DNA of 36,592 bases, taken from Loigolactobacillus iwatensis (GTDB lineage: Bacteria; Bacillota; Bacilli; Lactobacillales; Lactobacillaceae). Below are positions 21,031 through 29,109 of this stretch, piece by piece. Location of the stretch: NCBI RefSeq assembly GCF_003950295.1, contig NZ_RHNP01000032.1, positions 1 through 36,592 of the forward strand. The letters run 5' to 3'. The notes under the pieces are model-generated. The model was not told where the DNA came from and made no database searches. It saw only the letters and a list, made by a program, of their open reading frames with translations. Position 1 is the stretch's first letter, and every line of letters starts with the position of its first letter. Made by a program: the position numbers and the translations under genes.

Positions 21031-21669
21031 ATGCTCGCACGAAAAAATGCTGTCAGCACCCTTAGTGTTTATCTGATTATTTTCTTATTACCTGCTTTAG
21101 TTAATTCGGTTATTCGTTTAAAAACGACTTTATATCTTTTTCAAACAATTGATTACGTGGTGGGTGCCGCTATTTTAATCATCATCTACCGAAGATTTTA
21201 TGCGCCAACGCAAATGGAAAAGGTGACGAAAACAAAAACTGGCCAGATTATTCTTTGGGGGATTCTTGGTGCTTTTCTAGCCCTGATTGGTCAACTTGCG
21301 GCTAGTTACTTAGATCAACTTATCTTTCACACGACAACCAGCTCGACTAACACCAGTGCCATCTTAACCGTCATTCGAAGCTACCCTTACTACCTAATCA
21401 TGGCTGTCGTTGCTGCACCAATTATGGAAGAACTAGTTTTCCGGCGGACTATTTTTGGCTACCTAACTCCCTTTACTGGTAAGTTTGGCGCCGCCTTAAT
21501 TTCTAGTGTGTTTTTTGCCATCGCTCATAATGATAATCATTTACTGACCTACACAGCTATTGGCCTAGTCTTTTGCTACCTTTATCAGCGAACTGGCAAG
21601 ATTGCGACGTCGATGATTAGCCACATGGTAATGAACGGCATTGTAATCTTAATGTTACTCTATCGTTAA
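21031..21669 (+). CDS. CPBP family intramembrane metalloprotease (YdiL-like)
   Basis: Membrane protein of 212 aa with about six hydrophobic helices. It carries the CAAX-protease/bacteriocin-processing (CPBP, Abi) motifs in order: EELVFRR near residue 134 (EExxxR), FFAIAHND near residue 164 (FxxxH) and SHMVMNG near residue 203 (HxxxN). The family includes Rce1-like proteases, and in lactic acid bacteria some act in bacteriocin self-immunity or peptide processing; no bacteriocin genes are adjacent. AAAGGAGG precedes the ATG. Its place between groES and rex is the same as ydiL in B. subtilis, so a housekeeping role is more likely than immunity. Confidence 0.88.
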   Translation: MLARKNAVSTLSVYLIIFLLPALVNSVIRLKTTLYLFQTIDYVVGAAILIIIYRRFYAPTQMEKVTKTKTGQIILWGILGAFLALIGQLAASYLDQLIFHTTTSSTNTSAILTVIRSYPYYLIMAVVAAPIMEELVFRRTIFGYLTPFTGKFGAALISSVFFAIAHNDNHLLTYTAIGLVFCYLYQRTGKIATSMISHMVMNGIVILMLLYR

Positions 21670-21750
21670 TATCCGTAGATTAAGGCCACTTTAATTAAAT
21701 TATTTTTTACCCTTCATGTTTGCAATTCTAATGCTCATTAAATTTTATAC

Positions 21751-21788
21751 AAAAAAACAACCAAGTCCTAATCTTGGTTGTTTTTTTT
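21751..21788 (+). terminator. Bidirectional terminator between CPBP gene and rex
   Basis: CAACCAAG (21758-21765) pairs with CTTGGTTG (21773-21780). The stem is extended by an A run on the left and eight T on the right. It serves both convergent genes. Confidence 0.92.
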
Positions 21789-21795
21789 GAACTAT

Positions 21796-22455
21796 TTATT
21801 TAGCAGTATCACTAGTACCAGCTTCATTACCATAATGATCTAGAAAATAGATCAACGTTTGTAATTCGTTGGCCAAGTCAACATTTTGGATCCGAACAGT
21901 TGCTGGAACGGAAAGTCGAATCGGCGTAAAGTTCATGATCCCCTTCACACCAGCCGCAACCAACTCATCAGCAACGTCCTGTGCGTGATTAATTGGCACT
22001 GTCAAGATTGCAACATCAATTTGTTGAATCTGCAATTGTTCCTTCATGTCTGCCATTGGGTAAACTGGCACACCACTTTGAATTGTGTTAGCAATCTCTT
22101 CATTAATATCGAAGGCTGCACTAATTCGAACACTATTCGTTTGTTGGAAATTATAGTTCAGTAATGCGTGCCCTAAATTACCAACCCCAACTAACGCAAC
22201 ATTGGTAAGTCGATCTTGATTTAAGGTCTTCTTAAAAAAATTGAGTAGATCTTCGACATCATAGCCGTAACCACGTTTTCCTAACGCCCCAAAGTAAGAA
22301 AAGTCGCGACGAATTGTTGCACTATCTACTTGTACTGCTTCTGAAAGTTCAGTTGATGAAACTCGGTTTGTGCCTGCGTTGAACAAAATGTTCAAATAAC
22401 GATAGTAAATCGGTAAACGTTTGGCAGTTGCCTTTGGTATTTTTGCCTCAGCCAT
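21796..22455 (-). CDS. rex: Redox-sensing transcriptional repressor Rex
   Basis: Dimeric repressor that binds its operators with NAD+ and is released by NADH, controlling fermentation genes. The 219-aa product has an N-terminal winged helix (about residues 1-80; [37 protein letters not shown]) and a Rossmann domain with [16 protein letters not shown] near residue 90 and the NADH-contact aspartate in AAFDI. GGAGG precedes the ATG. In-window target: adhE, whose promoter has two Rex boxes. Its own promoter carries TTGTGAA half-sites, suggesting weak autoregulation. Confidence 0.97.
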   Translation of the reverse strand: MAEAKIPKATAKRLPIYYRYLNILFNAGTNRVSSTELSEAVQVDSATIRRDFSYFGALGKRGYGYDVEDLLNFFKKTLNQDRLTNVALVGVGNLGHALLNYNFQQTNSVRISAAFDINEEIANTIQSGVPVYPMADMKEQLQIQQIDVAILTVPINHAQDVADELVAAGVKGIMNFTPIRLSVPATVRIQNVDLANELQTLIYFLDHYGNEAGTSDTAK

Positions 22456-22488
22456 TGCTTATCCTCCATTAGTCATCCTAAATTAGCT

Positions 22489-22545
22489 TGTGAATTTATC
22501 TTAATAGACAATGGTTATAATACCGTATTTACTTGTGAAATGCAA
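22489..22545 (-). promoter_or_regulatory. rex promoter with candidate Rex half-sites
   Basis: The minus strand shows TTGCAT (22545-22540), 17 bases, then TATTAT (22522-22517). A TTGTGAA half-site (22533-22539) lies between the two boxes, and a second (22489-22495) lies just after the expected start. Neither has a good second half, so autoregulation is possible but unproven. Confidence 0.5.
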
Positions 22546-22797
22546 TTAGACTGTTTAAAATAACCGCCGATTAATTTGGGAAAGGAATCACTTATCAGCC
22601 CAAACAACTCTCAGAAATACATGAAAACGCTTTAATTACCGCCATAAACGTGTTCTTTTGTCTGTGAAAGCCGCAACTTTAATTTTCTTATGGCTAGTAC
22701 CATTTTTCTTTTGTAAAAGTCGGTCACCTTTTGTCCCGCCCACTTATATGGTAAACTAGATTGAATAAAATGCTGAAATGAAAGGAAGGATTCCACT

Positions 22798-24756
22798 TTG
22801 ATCTTACTGCAAGCACAAAACGTTGCCCGCCACTTTGGGGCCGATGTTTTGTTTGAACACGTTCAACTGGAAATCCAATCACAGGCGCGCGTCGCCTTGG
22901 TTGGCCGTAATGGGATCGGCAAATCAACATTGCTCAAGATTTTAGTTGGGCAAAATCCCCCTGATGTTGGCCAAGTGATCACAAGTAAAGGCGTCACAAT
23001 TGGTTATCTACCTCAGGATACTGGCCTTGATTCAACCAAAACGATTTTTGATGAAATGTTAACCGTTTTTGCTAAACTTCAAGCAATGGAAAAACGGATG
23101 CACACTTTAGAACAACAATTAGGTGATCCCAAACTGCTGGCCGACGAGGAGGCTTACCAAGCTACCTTAAAATCTTACGAACAGTTGCAACATGACTTTA
23201 GCGACCAAAATGGTTACGGTTATCAGGCCGAAATTCGCACTGTTTTACACGGCTTTGCTTTTGGTGAAGATTATTATGATCATCCCATTAATGAGTTATC
23301 CGGTGGTCAGAAATCACGTTTGGCCATGGCTAAGCTGCTTTTGGAAAAACACGACTTATTAATTTTAGATGAACCAACTAATCACTTGGACATTGATACG
23401 TTAACTTGGCTAGAAGGCTATTTACAAGGCTACTCAGGTGCCCTGTTAATTGTTTCCCATGATCAGTACTTTCTTGATAAAGTGGCTAACGAGGTCTACG
23501 ACATGAGTCAGCATACCACCCGCCACTATAAAGGAAATTACACAAAGTACCGTGCTGAAAAAGCTGCCTACCAAGAACAAGAGTGGAAAGCTTACGAAAA
23601 ACAACAAGCAGAAATTAACAAGCTCGAAGATTTCGTTAACAAAAACATTGTGCGGGCTTCAACAACTAAACGGGCTCAAAGTCGGCGGAAACAGTTAGAT
23701 AAAATTGTCCGGTTGGAAAAACCGCAAAATGACAATAAGACCGTCCGCTTTAGTTTTAGTGAGGACAAGCCCTCTGGTAACCAAGTATTAGACGTCGTTA
23801 ACGCAGCTATCGGTTACAGTGCCACTCATGTTTTGGCGGACCCCATTGACCTGCACCTGAAACGTCATGAAGCAATTGCCATTACCGGCCCGAATGGTGT
23901 TGGCAAATCAACACTGCTAAAAAGTATCTTAAAGCAAATTCCGTTTTTGCGCGGTGAGGCAAAATTAGGCGCAGGCGTTGACATTGGCTATTACGATCAG
24001 GAACAGGAAAACCTCCACCGTAATAAAACCGTTTTAAACGAAATTTGGGATGAGCATTCAACTCTACCTGAAGTCAATATTCGCAGCATTCTAGGCAGCT
24101 TTCTTTTTACCGGTAAGGATGTTGAAAAATCAGTTGCTGCCCTTTCCGGTGGCGAAAAGGCTCAGTTAATGTTAGTCAAACTAGCAATGAACCACAATAA
24201 CTTTTTAATTCTCGATGAACCCACTAATCATTTGGACATTGATAGTAAGGAAGTTCTAGAAAAGGCATTACTTCATTACGATGGGACTATTTTATTTGTT
24301 TCACATGATCGCTACTTTATGAACCGCATCGCTAGTAACGTGGTGGAATTGTCCCACCAAGGTACGAAACGCTATCTTGGTAACTATGATTATTACGTGG
24401 ATAAAAAGGCCGAGGAAGCGGCAATTACCGCCGAAAAAGTGGCTAATGCCGGCCCAGCCGAAGTCGTGAGCCACTCGGCGGCACCAGCGCAACAAGATTA
24501 TCAACTTAATAAAGAACAACAAAAAAAGGAACGCAAACTAAGTCGAGAAGTTGCGGCACTGGAGCAACAAATGACAACGTTAGACCAACAAAGTCATGAT
24601 CTCCAGGTTGCTATGACACAACCTGATGTTTTGGCTGCCCCAACAAAACTAACTGAATTGCAACAACAATTGGAAGCAATCACGGCGCAACAAAATCAAG
24701 TTGAAACCGATTGGGAAGAAAAGAGTTTGGCCTTAGAAGAATTAACTGGTAATTAA
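22798..24756 (+). CDS. ABC-F family ATPase, YdiF-like ribosome factor
   Basis: Soluble protein of 652 aa with two ABC ATPase domains and no membrane part. Walker A motifs are GRNGIGKST (~residue 37) and GPNGVGKST (~residue 364). Signatures are LSGGQKSRLAMAKL and LSGGEKAQLMLVKL, and each Walker B reads LILDEPTNHLDI. The charged inter-domain linker (~240-320) corresponds to the P-site tRNA interaction motif, and a C-terminal coiled coil spans ~565-650. ABC-F proteins act on the ribosome's E site to relieve stalling or protect against antibiotics. The start is TTG with GGAAGGA upstream. Position next to tsaD and rex matches B. subtilis ydiF, which favours a housekeeping role over drug resistance. 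Confidence 0.92.
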   Translation: MILLQAQNVARHFGADVLFEHVQLEIQSQARVALVGRNGIGKSTLLKILVGQNPPDVGQVITSKGVTIGYLPQDTGLDSTKTIFDEMLTVFAKLQAMEKRMHTLEQQLGDPKLLADEEAYQATLKSYEQLQHDFSDQNGYGYQAEIRTVLHGFAFGEDYYDHPINELSGGQKSRLAMAKLLLEKHDLLILDEPTNHLDIDTLTWLEGYLQGYSGALLIVSHDQYFLDKVANEVYDMSQHTTRHYKGNYTKYRAEKAAYQEQEWKAYEKQQAEINKLEDFVNKNIVRASTTKRAQSRRKQLDKIVRLEKPQNDNKTVRFSFSEDKPSGNQVLDVVNAAIGYSATHVLADPIDLHLKRHEAIAITGPNGVGKSTLLKSILKQIPFLRGEAKLGAGVDIGYYDQEQENLHRNKTVLNEIWDEHSTLPEVNIRSILGSFLFTGKDVEKSVAALSGGEKAQLMLVKLAMNHNNFLILDEPTNHLDIDSKEVLEKALLHYDGTILFVSHDRYFMNRIASNVVELSHQGTKRYLGNYDYYVDKKAEEAAITAEKVANAGPAEVVSHSAAPAQQDYQLNKEQQKKERKLSREVAALEQQMTTLDQQSHDLQVAMTQPDVLAAPTKLTELQQQLEAITAQQNQVETDWEEKSLALEELTGN

Positions 24757-24803
24757 CCCTTTTTAGTCTAAAATATATTTTCCCAGCATTCCCTAGAAAG
24801 TTT

Positions 24804-24891
24804 AAAAAAATAACGACCACTGTTGGTGGCTTATTCACAAGCTAGCAAAATGCTAGTAGGATAAGCTTCACAATAGTAGTCGTTATTTTTT
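24804..24891 (-). terminator. Three-tier hairpin terminator between ABC-F gene and tsaD
   Basis: An outer stem of about 21 bp (24805-24825 with 24871-24891, one mismatch and one G-U) encloses GCTTAT/ATAAGC and CTAGCA/TGCTAG stems. The outer arms end in A6 and T6, so it can terminate both convergent transcripts. It overlaps the tsaD stop codon by two bases. Confidence 0.85.
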
Positions 24892-25933
24892 AATTGCGTA
24901 CTTCTTCAGCGTAGGCAAATGACAAACTGGGATCAGCATTTAAATCTAAATTGGCACGAGCACCTCGCGCCATCATGACGTGAGCTGCGGCACCAATCAT
25001 TGCGCCATTATCGCTACACAAGCGAATCGGTGGCACCACAAAATCCAAGTTAGGATCTTCCTGAGCAATTGCGCTGGTTAAAGCACTCCGTAAAGCCGAG
25101 TTAGCAGCAACGCCACCGGCCAAAACAAGCTGGCCAACACCATAAGCTTGGCAAGCCCGCATTGTTTTCGTAACCAAAACATCAATCACACTAGCCTGAA
25201 AACTAGCCGCTAAATCAGGCTTCGATAATTTTTCACCCCGTTGCTCAGCATTGTGAACTTTATTGATAAAGGCACTCTTCAGGCCACTAAAACTAAAATC
25301 ATAGTTAGCGTCTTTAATCATCGCCCGAGGAAAGCTAAACGTATCCTGCCCTAATTTACTTAAATCGTCAATCTTCTTGCCGGCAGGGTAAGCTAAATTA
25401 AGTACCCGCCCAACTTTATCAAAGGCCTCACCAGCTGCATCATCTCTGGTGTCACCGATGATTTCAAACTCACCAGCCCCACGCATGTAAACTAGCTCCG
25501 TATGGCCGCCTGACACTAATAACGCCATCAACGGATAAACCAGTGGCTTAACCAAACGGGCCGCATAGATGTGACCTGCCATGTGGTTAACGGGAATCAA
25601 CGGTAATTGATGGGCAAAGGCAACTGCTTTGGCCGCCGAAACGCCAATCAACAGTGCGCCAACTAGTCCTGGACCGTAAGTGACCGCAACCGCTGTTAAA
25701 TCCCCATAGGTTACGCCAGCCTGCGTCATTGCCTCTTCAGCACACAAAGTCACCTGTTCAACGTGATGGCGACTGGCAACTTCCGGAACCACACCGCCAA
25801 AACGCTTTTGGCTGTTAATCTGTGAAGCGATCACATTGCTACGAATTTTGACGCCATCTTCAACCACCGCCACACTGGTTTCGTCACAACTTGATTCAAA
25901 CGCTAAAATTAATTCTGGTTTCTTTTCAGTCAC
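24890..25933 (-). CDS. tsaD: tRNA N6-threonylcarbamoyladenosine transferase TsaD
   Basis: Catalytic subunit that places the threonylcarbamoyl group on A37 of ANN-reading tRNAs, together with TsaB and TsaE. The 347-aa ASKHA-fold protein shows [12 protein letters not shown] at residues 14-25, [12 protein letters not shown], the metal-binding HMAGH motif near residue 120, [10 protein letters not shown] near 142, the GEAFDKVGR motif and [12 protein letters not shown] near 272. Start is GTG, with TAGGAG eight bases before it. Last gene of a tsaB-rimI-rimI-tsaD cluster; tsaE is not in the window. Confidence 0.97.
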   Translation of the reverse strand: MTEKKPELILAFESSCDETSVAVVEDGVKIRSNVIASQINSQKRFGGVVPEVASRHHVEQVTLCAEEAMTQAGVTYGDLTAVAVTYGPGLVGALLIGVSAAKAVAFAHQLPLIPVNHMAGHIYAARLVKPLVYPLMALLVSGGHTELVYMRGAGEFEIIGDTRDDAAGEAFDKVGRVLNLAYPAGKKIDDLSKLGQDTFSFPRAMIKDANYDFSFSGLKSAFINKVHNAEQRGEKLSKPDLAASFQASVIDVLVTKTMRACQAYGVGQLVLAGGVAANSALRSALTSAIAQEDPNLDFVVPPIRLCSDNGAMIGAAAHVMMARGARANLDLNADPSLSFAYAEEVRN

Positions 25934-25944
25934 CGTCTTGTCTC

Positions 25945-26412
25945 CTACCTTCCTTGCCAGTACTTCTCCATAACCAACGCATTTTCAGTTGGCTTAGCGT
26001 AATATGCCTTTCGCTGGGCCAAAAGCTGAAACCCTAATTTTTGGTATAACCGCTGCGCCGCCAAATTAGTTGCACGAACCTCCAACAAAAAACGACACGC
26101 TTCAGTCTGCCGCGCTAATAGCTGCTGCCATAATGCCCAGGCTAAACCTTGTCGCTGAAAATCACGGTGAACAGCGATATTTGTGATTTCAAGTTCCGCG
26201 AATAATTTTGTGTAACTTACAAACCCAACTAGCCGCCCATTCAACTTTAGAAAACCGTAGAACTGATAATCAGTTTGCATATTTTCTTGAAAACTGGTTT
26301 GACTCCACGGCGAACCAAATTGATAACTTGCTTCACATAATTGAAAGCAGGCCCGACTCAATTCCGCGGCGTGCGCCACTAGATCTACTTTTGTTGGAAA
26401 ATAAAACACCAC
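25945..26412 (-). CDS. rimI: RimI-type ribosomal protein alanine N-acetyltransferase
   Basis: GNAT-fold acetyltransferase of 155 aa. The acetyl-CoA loop is RDFQRQGLA (~residue 84) after the TNIAV strand. The RimI-type [18 protein letters not shown] is near residue 114, with a tyrosine pair (AYY) at the C-terminal end as in RimI. The predicted substrate is the N-terminal alanine of ribosomal protein S18, although in Bacillota the in vivo substrate is less certain. Start is GTG, with GAGGAG about ten bases upstream inside the end of the preceding gene. It is the second of two adjacent RimI-type genes. Confidence 0.88.
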   Translation of the reverse strand: MVFYFPTKVDLVAHAAELSRACFQLCEASYQFGSPWSQTSFQENMQTDYQFYGFLKLNGRLVGFVSYTKLFAELEITNIAVHRDFQRQGLAWALWQQLLARQTEACRFLLEVRATNLAAQRLYQKLGFQLLAQRKAYYAKPTENALVMEKYWQGR

Positions 26413-26416
26413 AGTC

Positions 26417-26965
26417 TTAATTCTCCTCGCCTAAAGGCAACATCATATTCAACGCATCTTCATGATTAACAACGTAGTAAGAACGTTTAATATTCTGATC
26501 CAAAAAACCCAGCTGATGATATAAATGCTTAGCGGGTTCGTTTGAAACTCGTACTTCTAGTGTTAACCTAGCAGACGGAAGATCCGCCGCCCGTTGGATC
26601 ATACTCAACATTAAAAAACGACCGATCCCAAAATTCTGGAATTTAGGAACAACGGCAATATTGGTCACGTGCGATTCGGCCTTAGTAAACCAACAACCAA
26701 TAAAGGCCACAATTTCGTCCTCAAAAATGAGGACAACGTAAAGTGACTGGGTTGTCTTTTTCAGCTCACTTAAAAAAGCCGCCCGATCCCAAGGCGTTGT
26801 GCCAGCATAACATTGCCGTTCAACTTCCAACAAGTCGTCGACATCATCTTGTTGAGCTCGGCGCATGCTAAAATTTTGGCCACCAAGATTCACTACTTGA
26901 TCGGGAAAACTCAACGTTGGCTTTGTATTCGAATGTTGGTACCAATCCTTAAATCTCTTCCACAT
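26417..26965 (-). CDS. Second RimI-type GNAT acetyltransferase
   Basis: 182-aa GNAT-family protein, homologous to its downstream neighbour. It has an N-terminal extension of about 30 residues, then MRRAQQDDVDDLLEVERQCY, PWDRAAFLSEL, HVTNIAVVPKFQNFGIGR (acetyl-CoA loop) and EVRVSNEPAKHLYHQLGF. The glycine-rich loop reads NFGIGR, where the neighbour has RQGLA. The frame can start at 26983, but the ATG at 26965 has AGGGG about ten bases upstream and overlaps tsaB by only 17 bp. Paired rimI genes are common between tsaB and tsaD in lactobacilli; which one modifies S18 is unclear. Confidence 0.82.
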   Translation of the reverse strand: MWKRFKDWYQHSNTKPTLSFPDQVVNLGGQNFSMRRAQQDDVDDLLEVERQCYAGTTPWDRAAFLSELKKTTQSLYVVLIFEDEIVAFIGCWFTKAESHVTNIAVVPKFQNFGIGRFLMLSMIQRAADLPSARLTLEVRVSNEPAKHLYHQLGFLDQNIKRSYYVVNHEDALNMMLPLGEEN

Positions 26966-27677
26966 ACGGTTCGTGCCCCTCATTTGTGGGATGCTGCTTC
27001 AACCAATTCGCCTCTGCCTCGGTAATCCGTAAATAGTTTGGTGCAAACCGATGGATATTCGCCACTGGTTGGGCAGTTTGGCCAAGTAACGCCAATTTAC
27101 TGGCGTGCGGTAAATTATCAATGCCACTAACAAACTGTGCCTGTTGTCCTAACTTAGCCGTAATTTGTGGCCTAAATAACTCAGTGTCCTCACCAATGAA
27201 TTGCAATGGCGCCGTTTGCGTGGCCAATTCAGCAATCCAACTAGTCATCGACGTGTGGCGGTCGGCCAAAACTGAAACCAATTCACCATTTTGCCAACGA
27301 TAAGCCCCAGTAAAGGCCGCGTCCCGGCGAGCATTAAAGACCGGAATAATTAAACCGGCCGAAGTTGTCACGTTGGCCGCCAAAGCCGCTAAACTGGAAA
27401 TTCCAACTAATTCTTTGTGTAAAGTCCAAGCAAACGTTTTGGCCGTGGTCACGGCAATTCGAATTCCAGTGTACGAACCAGGTCCCTGAGCGACAACAAA
27501 GCGATCAACGGCCGCCGGTAATAGACTTGTACTCTTAAAGAGTTGGGCAACTGCTGGCATTAAACTTTCACTGTGCGTCTTACGAACATTAATGGTTGTC
27601 TCACCTAAAACAGTTTGGTCACGAACAAGTGCAACGCTCATTGCACGGTTAGACGTATCAATTGCTAAAACTAACAT
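26949..27677 (-). CDS. tsaB: t6A synthesis scaffold protein TsaB
   Basis: Inactive ASKHA-fold partner of TsaD needed for threonylcarbamoyladenosine formation. The 242-aa product begins MLVLAIDTSNRAMSVALV. It has HSESLMPAV, the conserved VAQGPGSYTGIRIAVTTAKTFAW near residue 65 (split here by description), PVFNARRDAAFTGAY near residue 105, and ends with YLRITEAEANW. The frame extends 13 codons further, but AAGGAAG is well placed for the ATG at 27677. First gene of the cluster; a TGCTACGAT extended -10 is visible upstream. Confidence 0.93.
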   Translation of the reverse strand: MLVLAIDTSNRAMSVALVRDQTVLGETTINVRKTHSESLMPAVAQLFKSTSLLPAAVDRFVVAQGPGSYTGIRIAVTTAKTFAWTLHKELVGISSLAALAANVTTSAGLIIPVFNARRDAAFTGAYRWQNGELVSVLADRHTSMTSWIAELATQTAPLQFIGEDTELFRPQITAKLGQQAQFVSGIDNLPHASKLALLGQTAQPVANIHRFAPNYLRITEAEANWLKQHPTNEGHEPYVEEI

Positions 27678-27810
27678 CTCGAACTTCCTTTTTAGTATTT
27701 GTTGGTATCGTAGCACAAATTGGCCTTTTTTTCATTAGTTGTTACCTGATCGAACGTTAAAAGAGTATTTATATTCTGTATTTTTTAGCCTATCGCTAAA
27801 AAACACGTTT

Positions 27811-27887
27811 AAAAAAAGGACCCAGCCTGAAGTGAATCCTTGAGTTGGAGTAAATCTAATCAGGGAGTTCATCTGGGTACTCCTTTT
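27811..27887 (-). terminator. Hairpin with T tract upstream of tsaB
   Basis: On the minus strand the outer stem pairs AAAAGGA (27887-27881) and CCCAG with CTGGG and TCCTTTT across about 47 nt of loop, which includes CCTGA/TCAGG. It ends in seven T. It may be the distal terminator of folT transcription or an attenuator of tsaB. A further GCTAAAAAA/TTTTTTAGC hairpin follows at 27781-27803. Confidence 0.5.
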
Positions 27888-27920
27888 CAAACCTAATAGT
27901 CCTTTTTAATCGCAAAAAAA

Positions 27921-28028
27921 CGGACCAAAAGGCTAAATTCTAGGGTAGCCACCGAAAATGTTCCGGCCGTTTCACGACCAAACCACCTTCTTAGGTCAAT
28001 CCATAGAACTTAATTGCCTTTTGGTCCG
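27921..28028 (-). other. Long-range 13-bp inverted repeat with structured interior
   Basis: CGGACCAAAAGGC at 27921-27933 is exactly complementary to 28016-28028. Within, on the minus strand, AAGTTCTA pairs with TAGAATTT, GGTCGT with ACGGCC, and CCG with CGG nearby. It is flanked by seven A on the left and TTATTTTTT on the right, so either strand's transcript would end in a U run. It begins eight bases after the folT stop. It could be an unusual folT terminator, an independent small RNA or a miniature inverted-repeat element. Confidence 0.5.
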
Positions 28029-28036
28029 CTTATTTT

Positions 28037-28567
28037 TTACAATCTATCGCGTAAACTTAACATATTACGATTTGTTCCTAGCCAATACACCAACAAAACT
28101 TGGATTGGCGTCAGTATTAAGTCCTTTAAAATTCGAATGGGTAAAATCCCCCAAAATGGCGTTTTATAAAGAATCGTTAGCCACAATGTATTTAAAAAGA
28201 CGTTAACGACAAGCATAATGATTAAGGTAGCCGCAATAACTCGCCACCAACTCATGTTTTGCCGGTAAAAGAATACCCCATAAATGACGCCACCTAGAAA
28301 TGCCGAAATAGTAAAACCGACAAAATAGGTCCCCGAGCCGCCAAGCATTAAGGTATTCACCAAATCACAAATCACCGCTGCTAGTCCTGCCCACCAAGGT
28401 CCAAACCACCAACCCATGATAAATGTGGCCAGAAAAACAAAGTCCACTCGTACTGACCAAATTCCAAACACGGGAAACTTACCAAGCACCAATTGTAGTG
28501 CCATTAGTAGACCCAGAATTGCAATACTACGCGCACTGAGTCGTTTACCTGTTAAAGCTACTTTCAA
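28037..28567 (-). CDS. folT: Folate ECF transporter substrate-binding subunit FolT
   Basis: Membrane S-component that captures folate and docks on the shared ECF energy-coupling module, encoded elsewhere. The product is about 176 aa with six helices. FolT-type segments are GWWFGPWWAGLAAVICDLVN, YFVGFTISAFLGGVIYGVFFY and ILPIRILKDLILTPIQ. Assignment is strengthened by the THF riboswitch upstream. Start: AGAGGAG abuts an ATG at 28576 with no spacer, whereas a TTG three codons on (28567) is nine bases from it; TTG is preferred but not certain. A longer frame to 28612 has no ribosome binding site. Confidence 0.87.
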   Translation of the reverse strand: MKVALTGKRLSARSIAILGLLMALQLVLGKFPVFGIWSVRVDFVFLATFIMGWWFGPWWAGLAAVICDLVNTLMLGGSGTYFVGFTISAFLGGVIYGVFFYRQNMSWWRVIAATLIIMLVVNVFLNTLWLTILYKTPFWGILPIRILKDLILTPIQVLLVYWLGTNRNMLSLRDRL

Positions 28568-28698
28568 ACTGGACATCTCCTCTTGGAGTGCCACAAATAT
28601 GAGATCGTGCATTTAGCTTTGTAGCCAAGTGTCTAGTTTAGCAAACCGTCACGTGAGGCGTCCCTCACGCACACCTTGAGAAACCTCCCCCAAAATAT

Positions 28699-28792
28699 GC
28701 GGCGAATGCGGCAAAGAAATCGCAACCAGTATCGGTTTTCGGGTGACGTTCACATTCCGTTCCGTCAGCACTTAACGCTCCTAGCCTACTCC
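28699..28792 (-). promoter_or_regulatory. Tetrahydrofolate (THF-I) riboswitch upstream of folT
   Basis: The minus strand begins CGGAGTAGG and contains the hallmark GCGTTAAGTGCTGACGGAAC, followed by GGAATGT, CCGAAAACCGATACTGG, then TTGCGA and TTTGCCGCATTCGCCGC. The usual GGGATG/CATCC pair appears here as GAATG/CATTC, so pairing is kept by compensatory change. No terminator with a T tract follows. A CTCC/GGAG pairing at the folT ribosome binding site suggests control of translation by folate. Confidence 0.85.
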
Positions 28793-28813
28793 GTTATTTT
28801 TTGTACATTTTTT

Positions 28814-28842
28814 ATTATACTGCTTCAAATTCACCAGGCCAA
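28814..28842 (-). promoter_or_regulatory. Probable folT promoter
   Basis: The minus strand shows TTGGCC (28842-28837), 17 bases, then a perfect TATAAT (28819-28814), placing the start about 20 nt before the riboswitch. Confidence 0.72.
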
Positions 28843-29022
28843 CTAGTTAGGTGAAGTTTTTTTAATTATTGTTAAAAAAAAATGAGAAAAAGTTTGGCGA
28901 ACTCTGATTAAAATCACGGTTTAATTTCATTTTTGTTCCTTATTATCAAGATTGTAACCAAAACAAACCAAACCTTTTTCATTTTTCGACTCTTTTTCGT
29001 AACTGAAAAGAGACTCTCCCCT

Positions 29023-29056
29023 AGACCATCTTCTTCCCCGAAGATGGTCTTTTTTT
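29023..29056 (+). terminator. Intrinsic terminator in leader of asparaginase gene
   Basis: AGACCATCTTC pairs perfectly with GAAGATGGTCT around TTCCCC, followed by seven T. It lies 53 bp before the ansA start. No gene ends upstream of it on this strand, so it either attenuates ansA or ends a short RNA. A GACTCTTTT/AAAAGAG stem precedes it. Confidence 0.85.
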
Positions 29057-29109
29057 AAATGTAAAATAAAGCTATCATCGATATTAAATAAACCCTCTAG
29101 GAGGTTACA

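Noticed and set aside
21031-21669. CPBP protease as bacteriocin immunity protein
   Set aside because: No bacteriocin precursor or transporter nearby, and its position matches the housekeeping ydiL locus.
22622-22635. cre-like TGAAAACGCTTTAA between rex and the ABC-F gene
   Set aside because: One mismatch to consensus, but far from either promoter and in an AT-rich gap; too weak to call.
27678-27920. T-box leader upstream of tsaB
   Set aside because: The hairpin and T tract are there, but the conserved T-box sequence is not seen.
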